64,000 nt of DNA. Origin: Blastopirellula sp. J2-11. Its GTDB lineage: Bacteria > Planctomycetota > Planctomycetia > Pirellulales > Pirellulaceae. Every line of letters begins with the position of its first letter. Position 1 is the stretch's first letter. The translations under genes and the position numbers were made by a program. Below the pieces are notes generated by a model that was given only the letters and a program-made list of their open reading frames with translations, ran no database searches and was not told the DNA's origin. The DNA lies in contig NZ_CP097384.1 in NCBI RefSeq assembly GCF_024584705.1, positions 558,001 through 622,000 on the forward strand, read 5' to 3'. Positions 43,522 through 53,682 of the stretch are shown here, piece after piece.

Positions 43522-44438
43522 GATTGAGCTGGTCTGTCTCCGAGCAAGGAGCGAATTTGTCCGGCTACGGCAGCGGCGGTAGTGATCGGCAAAACCGGTA
43601 CTCGCAGGTTGTGGAATAATTGCGTCCACCGATCCAGTCGTTGCTGGAAAGCGACGCGAAAAGCATCGGCGAACTGCGAGCTGTCCGGGATGTTCCAAGA
43701 CTTACCTCGATCGGCGGCAATCATCCCAGGCGAGCCGATCAACGATGCTCCTAGGGGATCGTAAACGGCGACCACTAGTACATCGTTATGCGCGGCAATT
43801 TGAGTCGATAACCGCTCGGTCTGTTCATCGGCTCCATCCAGATCACTCACAATCACAACAAGGTGGCTATGATTGGCGACACTTAACGCATGACGCAACG
43901 CATCGTTCAGCGCGAGTTCTCCGGTGACTTGCTCTCCTGTGGCCAGTCGCTGGTTGAAACGGACCGTTTCATGAAATAGCTGCAGCATGCGAGTTTGGCT
44001 GCGGTGAGGTCGGACCTGGACAATCTCCTGTTCATTGAAAACGATCCCGCCGACCCGATCCCCAGAGCTCAACGCTCGCCAGGCTCCAATCGCGACCAAC
44101 TCCGCCGCCGTGACGGACTTCATCGCTCTCTGACTACCAAAGAACATGGGAGAACGTTGGTCGACAACAAACAACACCGGGCGTTCGCGTTCTTCGCTAT
44201 AAACTCGAACTTGCGGAGATCGCAACCGGGCTGTGGCTTTCCAGTCAATCGTCCGAACGTCGTCTCCTTGGTGATACTGACGAAGTTCTTCGAACGCCAA
44301 ACCGCGCCCGCGTAAACGAGACGCATGTCGACCCGCCAGTAACGAAGCGACAGGCTGACGAGGTTGGAGAGAGAACCCTCGGGCCTCTGCTTTTAGCAGC
44401 AGCATTTCTTCGAGCGAGATTTGAATTCGATCTTCCAT
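43518..44438 (-). CDS. DUF58 protein of the Bat operon
   Basis: 306 residues from ATG 44438. An alternative TTG at 44459 would overlap the MoxR gene. DUF58/VWA-like: the hallmark GRGLAFEELRQYHQGDDVRTIDW with KATARLRSPQVRVYSEE and VLFVVDQRSPM. Paired with MoxR in operons throughout bacteria. Function is inferred to be MoxR-assisted metal-site or complex maturation. Confidence 0.92.
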   Translation of the reverse strand: MEDRIQISLEEMLLLKAEARGFSLQPRQPVASLLAGRHASRLRGRGLAFEELRQYHQGDDVRTIDWKATARLRSPQVRVYSEERERPVLFVVDQRSPMFFGSQRAMKSVTAAELVAIGAWRALSSGDRVGGIVFNEQEIVQVRPHRSQTRMLQLFHETVRFNQRLATGEQVTGELALNDALRHALSVANHSHLVVIVSDLDGADEQTERLSTQIAAHNDVLVVAVYDPLGASLIGSPGMIAADRGKSWNIPDSSQFADAFRVAFQQRLDRWTQLFHNLRVPVLPITTAAAVAGQIRSLLGDRPAQS

Positions 44439-44445
44439 GCCTGGT

Positions 44446-45405
44446 TTACGTAGGAACAACAGCCTTGAGCAGCGAGGTGATTACATCGGTCCGCGTGACG
44501 CCAGCGGCTTCCGCTTCGTAGGTCAAGTGGATGCGATGGGCCAGGCACGCCGGAGCGACAGCGCGAATATTGTCTGGCGAGACGAAATCTTGCCCTTGCA
44601 GCCAGGCATGCGCCCTCGCGGCGGCATCCAGCGCGATCGTTCCGCGGGGACTCGCGCCAATCCGAATCCACTGCGGCAAATCTCCTTCATATCGTTTCGG
44701 TTCGCGGGTAGCGAGAACCAGGTCGACGATATACTTTTCGGCCGCATCCGCCACATGAATTGCGTTGACTTCTTTGCGGGCTGCGAAGATCACCTCTTGC
44801 GAAATCTTGGCCGGGGCCTGTTCCGCTTGCCCTGACTTTTCGCCGCGGACGAGTCGCAGGATCGCCCGTTCGTTGTCACCGGCCGGGTAATCCACTCTTA
44901 CATAAAGCAAGAAGCGATCCATCTGGGCTTCGGGAAGCGGATAGGTCCCTTCCTGCTCGATCGGGTTTTGCGTCGCCAAGACGAGAAACAAATCGGGCAA
45001 GGGATGGGTTTCGGAGGCGACGGTGACCTGTCGTTCTTCCATCGCTTCCAGCAATGCCGCTTGGACTTTGGCGGGTGCGCGGTTGATTTCATCGGCTAAC
45101 ACCAGATTGCCGAAGATCGGGCCTGGTTGAAAATCGAACGCGCCATTCTGTTCTCGATAGATCTCAGCGCCTGTCACATCAGAAGGGAGCAGATCAGGCG
45201 TAAACTGAATTCGACTAAACTGGCTGTCGATCAGTTGGGAAAGCGTTTTGATCGAGCGCGTCTTCGCCGTGCCAGGCAGACCTTCCATCAGCACATGACC
45301 GTCGGCCAACATGGCGATCAACAAACGTTCGACGACTTCAGGTTGACCGATGACGGCCGAATTGAGCGATTGGGATAATTGCAGAAAAGAGTCGCGAGCG
45401 TCCAT
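44446..45405 (-). CDS. MoxR-type AAA+ ATPase
   Basis: 319 residues. Walker A is GLPGTAKTRS at about residues 42-51. Walker B and sensor region are LVLADEINRAPAKVQAALLE, EERQVTV and ATQNPIEQEGTYPLPEAQMD, characteristic of MoxR proteins, which act as chaperones for VWA-domain partners. First gene of the Bat operon. Upstream is a terminator-like hairpin of the neighbouring sulfatase. Confidence 0.95.
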   Translation of the reverse strand: MDARDSFLQLSQSLNSAVIGQPEVVERLLIAMLADGHVLMEGLPGTAKTRSIKTLSQLIDSQFSRIQFTPDLLPSDVTGAEIYREQNGAFDFQPGPIFGNLVLADEINRAPAKVQAALLEAMEERQVTVASETHPLPDLFLVLATQNPIEQEGTYPLPEAQMDRFLLYVRVDYPAGDNERAILRLVRGEKSGQAEQAPAKISQEVIFAARKEVNAIHVADAAEKYIVDLVLATREPKRYEGDLPQWIRIGASPRGTIALDAAARAHAWLQGQDFVSPDNIRAVAPACLAHRIHLTYEAEAAGVTRTDVITSLLKAVVPT

Positions 45406-45533
45406 GAATCGCCTTCGAGAGCGGAGTTTGAAAAGAATTGCGTTGAGTCAAATAGGCCGAGGCGCACCTTGATTACCCTCTCGTTTTACGCGCGCACGGA
45501 GAATTCTCAACTTCGCTGCAGTTGTCTGAGAAA

Positions 45534-45561
45534 GATGGCGTCCCTGTGCAGGGACGCCATC
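45534..45561 (-). terminator. Terminator-like hairpin after the sulfatase
   Basis: GATGGCGTCCC and GGGACGCCATC form an 11-bp stem around a short loop, about 35 nt past the sulfatase stop codon (minus strand). It is followed by TTTCTC on that strand. It separates the sulfatase from the Bat operon. Confidence 0.65.
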
Positions 45562-45596
45562 GGTTTTCAGATCGCTAACCTTCTTCGGTTGGCGGA

Positions 45597-47147
45597 CTAG
45601 TTGGAAGCCTCCTGCAGGCTTTCCATAATCTGATCCAGGCTAAAGCTGGCTGGCTTTTGGCGCGGCGGAAATTCTTTGAACGATTCCAGAAATTTACCGG
45701 TGTAGGCCTGAGCGGGAACCAGCAGGAACGCATGATCCAATAGCCAGTCATAGTAGGTATTGGAAGTGATATCGGCTTGTTCGTACGGATCGGCCCGCAG
45801 GTCAAACATCTTGGGAAGGCGAAGCGCCACGAACGGTTCGGCCCAGACTCGAAGCGTTCCCGGAGCGCGCTGTTCCAGGAAGACGAGTTTCCAATTCTCA
45901 AATCGCAAAGCAACGACTTGCCCATCATCGTTGAAGTAGAAGAACGATTCGCGGGGCGGTTTTTCTTCTTTCCCGGTCAGATAGGGCAAAAGGTTAAACC
46001 CATCCAAGTGGACCTTGAACGACTTGTCGCCTGCTTGATGTCCTTTCAGCAGCTTGTCGGCGATGTTCGGTTCTCCAGCCGCAGCCAGGAAGGTCGGCAA
46101 CCAGTCAAGACCGCTCACCATTGCGTTAGAAACGGTTCCCGGCTTAATGTGCCCAGGCCAACGAATCACGCACGGAACGCGGAAGGCGCCTTCCCAGTTC
46201 GAGTTCTTTTCGTTTCGAAACGGACTTAGGCCGGCGTCAGGCCACGAGTTTTTGTGAGGACCATTGTCGGTTGTGTAGAGAACAATCGTATTGTCCGCCA
46301 ACTTCAACTCATCCAGCTTGGCGAGCAACTGCCCGACGTTGTTGTCATGTTCGATCATGCCGTCGGCGTATTCCGTACGGGCCGTCAAACCAGGCTTGTC
46401 GCGATGCTCTTCGCGGACATGCGTGCGAAAGTGCATTCGCGTCGCGTTCCACCAGCAGAAAAACGGTTTGTCCGCTTTGGCTTGGCGTTCAATAAAATCG
46501 ATCGCCGCGTTGCAAGTCTCATCGTCGATCGTTTCCATCCGCTTTTTGGTCAGCGGACCGGTGTCTTCGATCTTGCCGTCAGCGCTCGATTTGATCACGC
46601 CGCGCGGACCAAACTTCTTGCGGAACTCGGGATCTTGAGGATAGTTGTGATTCTCCGGCTCCTCTTCGGCATTGAGGTGATAGAGATTGCCAAAAAATTC
46701 ATCGAAGCCGTGATTGGTCGGCAGGAATTCGTCTTTGTCTCCAAGGTGGTTCTTACCAAATTGCCCCGTGGCGTAACCCAGCGGCTTTAGCAGTTCGGCA
46801 ATCGTGGCGTCCTCTGGTTGCAAGCCGAGATCAGCGCCTGGCAATCCAACCTTGGACAGTCCTGTTCGCAGCGTGTATTGACCGGTGATAAATGTTGATC
46901 GTCCCGCGGTGCAACTTTGCTCTGCGTAGTAATCGGTGAAGATAGCGCCTTGATGAGCGATCTGATCAATATTCGGAGTTCGATAACCAACCAAACCCAT
47001 CGAGTAAGCAGATACGTTGGTTTGACCGATGTCATCGCCAAAAATCACTAAAATATTTGGTTTGTCTGCGGCGCGAAGCGTCGCGACGCCGCCTAATGCG
47101 GCGATCAATGTGATCGCGAGGGCTCGAAATACAATTCGCAATTTCAT
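45597..47147 (-). CDS. Sulfatase with CTAGR active-site motif
   Basis: 516 residues from ATG 47147, preceded by GAGG. The signal peptide ends near TLRAADK. The fold opens NILVIFGDDIGQTNVSAYS, and the formylglycine position is C79-T-A-G-R83 (SCTAGRSTFITG), a C-x-A-x-R form rather than C-x-P-x-R. FGKNHLGD, NATRMHFRTHV and YTTDNGPHKNSWPDAG follow. The alanine form is associated with the radical-SAM anaerobic maturase as well as with some Cys-type families, so the maturase is uncertain. The C-terminal 130 residues hold the second subdomain. No maturase gene is in the window. Confidence 0.92.
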   Translation of the reverse strand: MKLRIVFRALAITLIAALGGVATLRAADKPNILVIFGDDIGQTNVSAYSMGLVGYRTPNIDQIAHQGAIFTDYYAEQSCTAGRSTFITGQYTLRTGLSKVGLPGADLGLQPEDATIAELLKPLGYATGQFGKNHLGDKDEFLPTNHGFDEFFGNLYHLNAEEEPENHNYPQDPEFRKKFGPRGVIKSSADGKIEDTGPLTKKRMETIDDETCNAAIDFIERQAKADKPFFCWWNATRMHFRTHVREEHRDKPGLTARTEYADGMIEHDNNVGQLLAKLDELKLADNTIVLYTTDNGPHKNSWPDAGLSPFRNEKNSNWEGAFRVPCVIRWPGHIKPGTVSNAMVSGLDWLPTFLAAAGEPNIADKLLKGHQAGDKSFKVHLDGFNLLPYLTGKEEKPPRESFFYFNDDGQVVALRFENWKLVFLEQRAPGTLRVWAEPFVALRLPKMFDLRADPYEQADITSNTYYDWLLDHAFLLVPAQAYTGKFLESFKEFPPRQKPASFSLDQIMESLQEASN

Positions 47148-47626
47148 CGTTGCTCCTCTAGTAACTGTAGATGGGGCTCTGGCTGAATGCCGAGAGTAGG
47201 CTGCCTTTCCCACTAAGCATACCTTTGTCAGGAGAGGAAATCATCCATTCTTGCCGAATTTATCCATCCCGAAAATCTAGCCAAGAGGCGGTATTTTCAT
47301 CACAAAATAACGTCTCTCACCGATTGGCCCTCACAAACGCGATAGGCATGCTGACCGGGCGCAGCGACGATGTCGAAGAAAAGTAATTGCCGGTCCCTAG
47401 GTCCAAGAGAAGAACCCATCGGAGCAAGATGGGTTGGGAGAATACCGGAGTGAAAACTGGCCGTGCTCTATCCGGGTGATTGAATCCATGCGGAACCGAT
47501 GCTGGCTATGGGAGCAAGCGAACGATGCGAACTCAAGACGATTGACGATTTCGTCGCGTTGCAGATCGGTTCTCGCAATCGAAGCGCCGACGGCGACTGG
47601 CGCGACGCTAAGCATTGTTGGAGTTT
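47148..47626. other. Gap of about 480 bp with a hairpin and no gene
   Basis: Short frames here have no motif or clear start. A perfect stem AACCCATC / GATGGGTT (47413-47420 and 47428-47435) with a 7-nt loop may end the minus-strand lipoprotein transcript, which stops at 47627. Its distance makes that uncertain. Confidence 0.4.
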
Positions 47627-48037
47627 CTATCTTCCCGATTTGGGAATCTCCAAGTTTTGGATCGTCGCATCCTGCGGAAAATCGATGTCAAAAGTGTGCT
47701 CTGCGAGGGGCCCTACCAACTCGGCGTCTGCGGAGAGATTCGAGTCGGTCGCGATGACATGCACTTGATGAGGGCCGCCCACCGTGCCGCGTCCTGCGTC
47801 GGTGGTGTCGTAGTTGCCGTTGATGATGCGCGCGGTGCCTTGAGGACCGGCGTTTCCCTTCTGCGTATCAGGCGTGAAAATGATCGAACCGGCGGGAACC
47901 GGTTCTCCCCTAAACGTCACGTGGCCAGAGACACGGTAGCGGGGCGGTCCTTCGACTTTTCCGCAACCGCTTATCAAGAGCGTTAGAGATACTGCAAGCA
48001 GCGGAAACAGAAACGCATGGGGGGCGATTCGAAACAT
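47627..48037 (-). CDS. Small lipoprotein beside DUF1559 gene
   Basis: 136 residues from ATG 48037, preceded by AGGA. The lipobox LLISGC comes after a signal peptide, and the mature protein opens YRVSGHVTFRGEPVPAGSIIF, the same kind of small beta-sandwich as the lipoprotein at 4565. Both are encoded adjacent to DUF1559 genes, here 63 bp after one. Function unknown, and a partnership with the pseudopilin-like protein is inferred from repeated pairing. Confidence 0.82.
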   Translation of the reverse strand: MFRIAPHAFLFPLLAVSLTLLISGCGKVEGPPRYRVSGHVTFRGEPVPAGSIIFTPDTQKGNAGPQGTARIINGNYDTTDAGRGTVGGPHQVHVIATDSNLSADAELVGPLAEHTFDIDFPQDATIQNLEIPKSGR

Positions 48038-48100
48038 CAAATGATCCTGCAATAACGAGGGAATTGAATGGAGAGCTCTTCCCAGAAACGAAGAGGGCGA

Positions 48101-49081
48101 CTATTCGACCGTCTTCACTTCACCACCATTACGACTAGCGGTCGCCAGGTACGCGTCCATGTCGACGTTCTCCGAGACGAACCTCACGCTGGCGTCGGCC
48201 AGCAGCACTTGAGCGCCTCCACTGTGCATGCTGCTGAAACTCATGTTGTTGAAGTTGCCGGAAACAAATCCCTGGATATTGATCCCGAACTTAACGTTCT
48301 TGGCCATGCCGCAAGAGTGATCAGGACAACCGCGCGACCAGGCGCGGGGAGCCGCTTCTCCGGTTGGATAATTGTTGGTGGAAAGTTCACCCACCATGAT
48401 CGTATTGGACGTCCCATCGGTGATATCTCGAAAACCAATTTTACTGTTCGCGCCCAGGATGCCTTGATCCGAGATTTCGTTGCCCGAGTCGCAATTCGGG
48501 GCGGACCCGCTGTCGGATGGCTTTTTGCAAAAAAGTTTGTACCCCGGTCCGATGGGGCCCATATTGCCCACGTAGTGACCGGCATACATCTGACCAATGA
48601 CTGTGGTGCCGGAGTTAAGCAGCGTTTCGTCCACATGATCGGAACGGGGCAATGTGGAGCTGGGGCACTGATACGACTGGGGGACGGCGATCACCACGCG
48701 TCGATTCGGCTGTCCGCGCCAGCCTTGAATGTCGTTGAACTGATCGGCCATCGCCGAGAATTCGACATACGGCAAGATCGCCACCAAATAGCTGTGCGAC
48801 GTCGCGCCGAACGCCGTGTTTTCGTTGGTGCTGGACGGCATGTCGCTCATGTAGCGAAAGCCGCCGGGAGGCATCGTGTTGTAGACATCATGGTAATTGT
48901 GCAAAGCCAGGCCGATTTGCTTCAGATTATTTCCGCAACTCATACGCCGCGCCGCTTCGCGCGCCTGCTGAACCGCCGGCAATAAGAGTGCGATTAAGAC
49001 GCCGATAATCGCGATCACGACAAGGAGTTCGACGAGCGTGAATCCGCAGCGCCGTTTTCTCTCTACGATGGAACTAGTCAT
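48101..49081 (-). CDS. DUF1559 pseudopilin-like protein
   Basis: 326 residues. Prepilin motif [19 protein letters not shown], then [34 protein letters not shown] and the C-terminal [16 protein letters not shown], in which the usual DGS is DAS. Lies between the DUF1501 gene and the small lipoprotein gene. Third paralogue in the window, after those at 3518 and 20965. Biochemical role unknown. Confidence 0.93.
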   Translation of the reverse strand: MTSSIVERKRRCGFTLVELLVVIAIIGVLIALLLPAVQQAREAARRMSCGNNLKQIGLALHNYHDVYNTMPPGGFRYMSDMPSSTNENTAFGATSHSYLVAILPYVEFSAMADQFNDIQGWRGQPNRRVVIAVPQSYQCPSSTLPRSDHVDETLLNSGTTVIGQMYAGHYVGNMGPIGPGYKLFCKKPSDSGSAPNCDSGNEISDQGILGANSKIGFRDITDGTSNTIMVGELSTNNYPTGEAAPRAWSRGCPDHSCGMAKNVKFGINIQGFVSGNFNNMSFSSMHSGGAQVLLADASVRFVSENVDMDAYLATASRNGGEVKTVE

Positions 49082-49160
49082 TCGTATTTACCCTTGAAAA
49101 GACGGAATTGATAAGGAGCAGGCAGGACGCCTGGAAAGGAATCGAAATGAAGTCGGAAGA

Positions 49161-50570
49161 TCATCCGGACTTTAAAGCTTCATGAATAACTTCACCACCA
49201 AGGACGGTAGGGATTTCCTGACGGTTGTTGTGCGGATAAATCAAGCGGTGCTGGTCGATCCCCAGCGTATGCAGAATCGTCGCGTGCAGATCGTGCGGTG
49301 ATAGCGGGCGCTCGATCGGCACGAAGCCAAGTTCATCGGTCGCACCGATCACTTGTCCGCCTTGAATGCCTCCGCCGGCCAGCCACATGGTGTAGCCAGC
49401 AGGCGAATGATCGCGTCCGCGAGAATCTCCCTTGCGGCTCCCTTCGGTGGTTGGCGTACGACCGAATTCTCCTCCCCAGACGACAAGCGTTTCATCCAAG
49501 AGGCCCCGTTGCTTGAGGTCGGCCAATAACGCCGCGACCGGCTGGTCGGTGGCTCGACAGCGATTGATGTGATTCGATTTCAGAGCGCCATGTGCGTCCC
49601 AGCCGCCATTTCGCAACTGGATGAACCGAACTCCCTGTTCTACGAGTCGCCGCGCAAGCAGACATTGTCGTCCAAAGGCTGCGGTCGCTTTTTCGTGGAT
49701 GCCGTAGGCCTTTTGCAGGTCGGCCGATTCGGTTGAAAGATCAAGCACTTCCGGGGCTTCCATCTGCATACGGAAACCAAGTTCGTACGACTCGATACGA
49801 GCTAGGAGCTCAGAATTTTGAGCTTGTTGTTCAAGATGCCGCTCATTCATCCAGTGGATGAAATCCAGCTGCTTGCGGCGATCATGCTCGGAATAGAGCC
49901 GAGGCATTTCGGAGTAAGGAATTCCCTGCTGATTATCGAGCAGAGTTCCCTGGTAGCGAGCGGGAAGAAATCCAGACGCCCAACCGGGGCGTTGTGCGGC
50001 CGGACCGGTCTCCTGAGAGGAAAGCACCACAAATCCTGGTAGATTCTGAGCCGGACTTCCCAGGCCATAGGTGACCCACGATCCCATGCTGGGGCGATCG
50101 CCCAGTCCCGATCCCGTCAGCGTTAGGCATTCTCCCGGTCCATGGACGGGAATGCGATGATTGAGCGAGCGAAACACGCAGATATCATCGACATGCTGCG
50201 CCGTATGCGGCAACAGTTCTGAAACTTCGATGCCGCTCTCACCATATTTCTGAAAGCCGAACGGAGAGGCCATCAGCTTGGAATTTACGCCGGATCGCGG
50301 AATGTTAGGAACATTGGCGACAATACTTGCCGGCACCGGCTCTCCATCCATTTTTGAGAGTTGCGGCTTGGGGTCCCAAGTATCGACATGGCCTGGTCCG
50401 CCTGACATGAACAGGAAGATCACCGACTTGGCGGTCGGCTGGAAGTGAGGCTTCGTCGTGGCGCTGGTAGAGGATGGCGTGCCCCACGCCTGGTCTTGTT
50501 GCAGCAGTAAATTCAGAGCCATGGCCGCGAATCCGAGACCGGCGTCCTGAAACAGAACTCGACGATTCAT
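49161..50570 (-). CDS. DUF1501 protein
   Basis: 469 residues from ATG 50570, so that the twin-arginine-like start [17 protein letters not shown] is at the N-terminus. A longer frame to 50627 would overlap the upstream gene. Fold landmarks: [71 protein letters not shown] and [15 protein letters not shown]. Partner of the DUF1549/1553 protein encoded 40 bp upstream, as at 12909. Reaction unknown. Confidence 0.92.
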   Translation of the reverse strand: MNRRVLFQDAGLGFAAMALNLLLQQDQAWGTPSSTSATTKPHFQPTAKSVIFLFMSGGPGHVDTWDPKPQLSKMDGEPVPASIVANVPNIPRSGVNSKLMASPFGFQKYGESGIEVSELLPHTAQHVDDICVFRSLNHRIPVHGPGECLTLTGSGLGDRPSMGSWVTYGLGSPAQNLPGFVVLSSQETGPAAQRPGWASGFLPARYQGTLLDNQQGIPYSEMPRLYSEHDRRKQLDFIHWMNERHLEQQAQNSELLARIESYELGFRMQMEAPEVLDLSTESADLQKAYGIHEKATAAFGRQCLLARRLVEQGVRFIQLRNGGWDAHGALKSNHINRCRATDQPVAALLADLKQRGLLDETLVVWGGEFGRTPTTEGSRKGDSRGRDHSPAGYTMWLAGGGIQGGQVIGATDELGFVPIERPLSPHDLHATILHTLGIDQHRLIYPHNNRQEIPTVLGGEVIHEALKSG

Positions 50571-50610
50571 GGAAATGTCAAACACAGGCGGGGCTTTCAA
50601 TGGGAAAAAA

Positions 50611-53600
50611 CTAAGGCAGGTAAACAAACTCGTTGAGGTTCATCAGGGAGTGCAGCAGTTGCGTAAGCGTTCGTCGCTCACTTTCTTCGTCCGCTTCGTG
50701 TGACTCGAGCATCGCCAGGGAACGTTTGATTTCCGACTCGGTGGGTGAGCGTCCCAGAATTCGTGAGAAGGCAAGTTTGATCTGCAGGCGATGATCGTCT
50801 CTCGCTTTGTCACGAATCTGACTGGCCAACAATGTCGCCCGTTTCACCACGAAGGGGTTATTGAGCAGATAGAGCGGCTGCAGGGCTACTGTCGAAGTTT
50901 CTCGACGGGAACAACTGCGGAGAGCTTCTGGTCCGTCGAACATTCGCATCACATCAGGAAGTTCACTCCGCCGCTGCGAAAGATAGATGGTTCGCCGAAG
51001 TTGCTGTTCATCCTGATGGGGCGCTACGCTGGGGCCGCCGACTTGCCGATTGAGCTCCCCGGTGACAACTAGCAGAGAATCGCGAATCGCTTCCGCTTGC
51101 AGGCGATGTTGCGGCCAGCGCCAGAGCTGGACGTTCTCTGGATCGATGGCATAATTTTCGGCGTTGAATGTCGCACTTTGGCGATAGACGCTGGAGGTGA
51201 GGATGAGTCGTTGAATGTGTCGCGTGCTCCAGGAATTCTCCATCAATTCCACGGCTAGCCAGTCAAGCAACTCCGGATGACTTGGCAGAGAGCCATGGGT
51301 TCCAAAATCGCTGGAGGTCGCTACGATTCCGCGACCGAAGTACATTTGCCAAATTCGATTCACCCAAATCCGGGCAACCAAGGGGTTGTCACGACTGCCA
51401 AGCCACTGGGCGAGCGCCTGTCGCGGAGTGGGGGTGAGTTCGGAAGGAATCGTCCCCAAGACTGCAGGCCAACCAGGTTCGACGCGCAGACCGGGGCTTC
51501 TCACATCACCGCGAATCAGAATATGGGTTTCGACGCGCTTTAAAAATTCGGGTGAGTAGGGCAAGGGAGATCGATTGACCACCGGCAAGTATTCCAGCTC
51601 TTGGCTTCCGGTCACCGGCGAATAATAGCCCCATGTATGAGCCGGATACTCGGCGGGATCGATCTTGAGTTTTTTGGCTTCGCTCAGGTAGAACTTGTAA
51701 GAGTTCTTGGTAAACCACTGCTGGATTTCTTGGGCCGCAGGGTTCTCCGTATTCAACAAACGAATATTCCCCATCTGCCCGCGCGAGAAGAAGGCGTAAA
51801 AACGGTAATAATCTCGTTGGGTGATCGGCTCAAACTTGTGGTTATGGCATTGGGCGCATTCCATCGTCAGACCAAGCAAGGCGCTGGCCGTGTTATCGAC
51901 GATGTCGAACAGCACGTCCGTACGTTGCAGATCTTTATCCATCTGATTGCCGCTGATACGCGCCGCAGCGAGAAATCCGGTCGCAATCACCGCTTCGTCG
52001 GTGGTGGGCTGCAGTTCGTCACCGGCCAATTGCTCTTGGAGGAATTGATCGTAAGGCTTGTCGCTGTTGAAACTGTTGATGACATAGTCTCGATACCGCC
52101 AGGCGAAGGGACGTGGGATGTCGTGCTGATGCCCCTCGCTCTCGCCCCAACGAACCAGATCGAGCCACATGCGAGCCGTTCGCTCGCCGGCATGCGGTGA
52201 AGCCAGCACGTTGTCTACGAGTCGGGCATATGCCTCGGGAGATTGATCCTGCAGGAACTCTTCCGTCTCTTCTTCTGTGGGCGGCAGGCCGATCGCGTTC
52301 AGGTAGAGCCGGCGAATCTGGGTTCGTCGATCTGCTTTTTCGGATGGAGTCAGACCCAGCGCATGTTGACGAGCCGCGAGAAAGGCGTCGATCGGATTGG
52401 GATGCGCCGTTCCGTCCATTTGTGGAACTTCAGGGCGTTCGACCCGTTGAAAGGCCCAGTGCTCTGATTCGATACGCGGCTCGGGAAGCAGCTTGTCGTC
52501 CCAGTCAAGTCCCTGTTCAATCCAAGCTCGGATCAATGCGATCTGCTTTTCCGATAAGGGGTCTCCATCCGGCGGCATCCGTTCGGAATCGGAGTTCGAC
52601 GTGAGGACGTGCAGTAAGGGGTTGTTGCGACTGTCGCCGGGTATGGCCAAAGCGTGCCCGGTGCTGTGCCCGAGCAGTTCGCTACGAACGTCAAGACGAT
52701 ATCCCGAGTCGGGAAATTCACCCGCATGGCATTCAAAGCAATTTTCCAGGAGCAGCGGATAGATATCGCGTTTGAAGTCGACGGTCTCTTTCCAAGCGAA
52801 TTTCGGCTTTCCCTGCTTTTCGGACGCGGCAGGCCGAGCGGCGTACAGAAACTCGTAAGCTTCATCCCAACTCGAGGAAAGAACGAGATCGCCAACGCGA
52901 ATCTGATCCTCGACTTCGGTTTTTGCGCCGGTCGCAAAGCCGACCCAGTGAATCTGGTGGATGCCGGCCTGGCGGTTGATTTTTAGATTCGGCAACTCAC
53001 GAGATTCGGGCTCTGGGTTGATCCACAGTTCCATCTGGCTGTAGTCGTTGCGCTCTCCCGGAACTTCTTTCGACAAACGGGCGATCAACCGATAGGTTTT
53101 TCCCGGCTCCAGCTCATGCTGACTCCAGGCAGTTTGCCCAGAACCGAAACGAAGCATAAAGACGTTTCGCCCTTTGCTTGCGCCACGATCCGCTTGATGA
53201 ATCCCGATGTTGGGAATCGCAGCATTATGGACTGCGTGATCGCTCCCTTCCGTGCGATCAAGCCAGAGCACGAAGAACTCTGGATCAGGCTCAGCAGCAA
53301 GCGGATTGGGTTGGTAGACAAAGCGAAACCCGACAAATAGTTCGTCCTCAGAGTAAACGCGGCTCAGTTGACGACGCAGCGGATTATTACGCTGTCCGGT
53401 GCCGTGAATCACGACCGGCGGCCAATCCGTAGGTGGAGCGGGATCGTAGGCAGCGGGGGAGAAATTCGATAGTTTCCAACCCCCTTGCCAACCATCGATC
53501 AATTGAGTCCCAGGGATTTCCACCGAAAATTCGGTGGACGGAACAAAGCGATCGGAGACGACCGGGAAAGGATCCGCAAGTGATTCCACCGATGCCAACG

Positions 53601-53664
53601 TCACTCCAAAGAGTCCCATCAGGCACGAAAGCAATATCCTGGGCGGTGAATTCAGCAATTTCAT
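50611..53664 (-). CDS. DUF1549/DUF1553 planctomycete cytochrome c protein
   Basis: 1017 residues. Signal peptide first ([21 protein letters not shown]). An N-terminal beta-domain (about 30-270) is followed by a planctomycete cytochrome C domain with CFECH at about residue 306 ([18 protein letters not shown]) and [16 protein letters not shown]1549 (about 425-640) contains a second haem-type CAQCH near residue 600. DUF1553 is at about 725-985 ([39 protein letters not shown]). Unlike the larger homologue at 14329 it has no clear LamG module, and its N-terminal domain shares features with the C-terminal part of the FecR-like protein encoded upstream (VGVSHSAKPN-type segments). Substrate unknown. 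Confidence 0.92.
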   Translation of the reverse strand: MKLLNSPPRILLSCLMGLFGVTLASVESLADPFPVVSDRFVPSTEFSVEIPGTQLIDGWQGGWKLSNFSPAAYDPAPPTDWPPVVIHGTGQRNNPLRRQLSRVYSEDELFVGFRFVYQPNPLAAEPDPEFFVLWLDRTEGSDHAVHNAAIPNIGIHQADRGASKGRNVFMLRFGSGQTAWSQHELEPGKTYRLIARLSKEVPGERNDYSQMELWINPEPESRELPNLKINRQAGIHQIHWVGFATGAKTEVEDQIRVGDLVLSSSWDEAYEFLYAARPAASEKQGKPKFAWKETVDFKRDIYPLLLENCFECHAGEFPDSGYRLDVRSELLGHSTGHALAIPGDSRNNPLLHVLTSNSDSERMPPDGDPLSEKQIALIRAWIEQGLDWDDKLLPEPRIESEHWAFQRVERPEVPQMDGTAHPNPIDAFLAARQHALGLTPSEKADRRTQIRRLYLNAIGLPPTEEETEEFLQDQSPEAYARLVDNVLASPHAGERTARMWLDLVRWGESEGHQHDIPRPFAWRYRDYVINSFNSDKPYDQFLQEQLAGDELQPTTDEAVIATGFLAAARISGNQMDKDLQRTDVLFDIVDNTASALLGLTMECAQCHNHKFEPITQRDYYRFYAFFSRGQMGNIRLLNTENPAAQEIQQWFTKNSYKFYLSEAKKLKIDPAEYPAHTWGYYSPVTGSQELEYLPVVNRSPLPYSPEFLKRVETHILIRGDVRSPGLRVEPGWPAVLGTIPSELTPTPRQALAQWLGSRDNPLVARIWVNRIWQMYFGRGIVATSSDFGTHGSLPSHPELLDWLAVELMENSWSTRHIQRLILTSSVYRQSATFNAENYAIDPENVQLWRWPQHRLQAEAIRDSLLVVTGELNRQVGGPSVAPHQDEQQLRRTIYLSQRRSELPDVMRMFDGPEALRSCSRRETSTVALQPLYLLNNPFVVKRATLLASQIRDKARDDHRLQIKLAFSRILGRSPTESEIKRSLAMLESHEADEESERRTLTQLLHSLMNLNEFVYLP

Positions 53665-53682
53665 GGAGGCAAGCCTTTCCGC

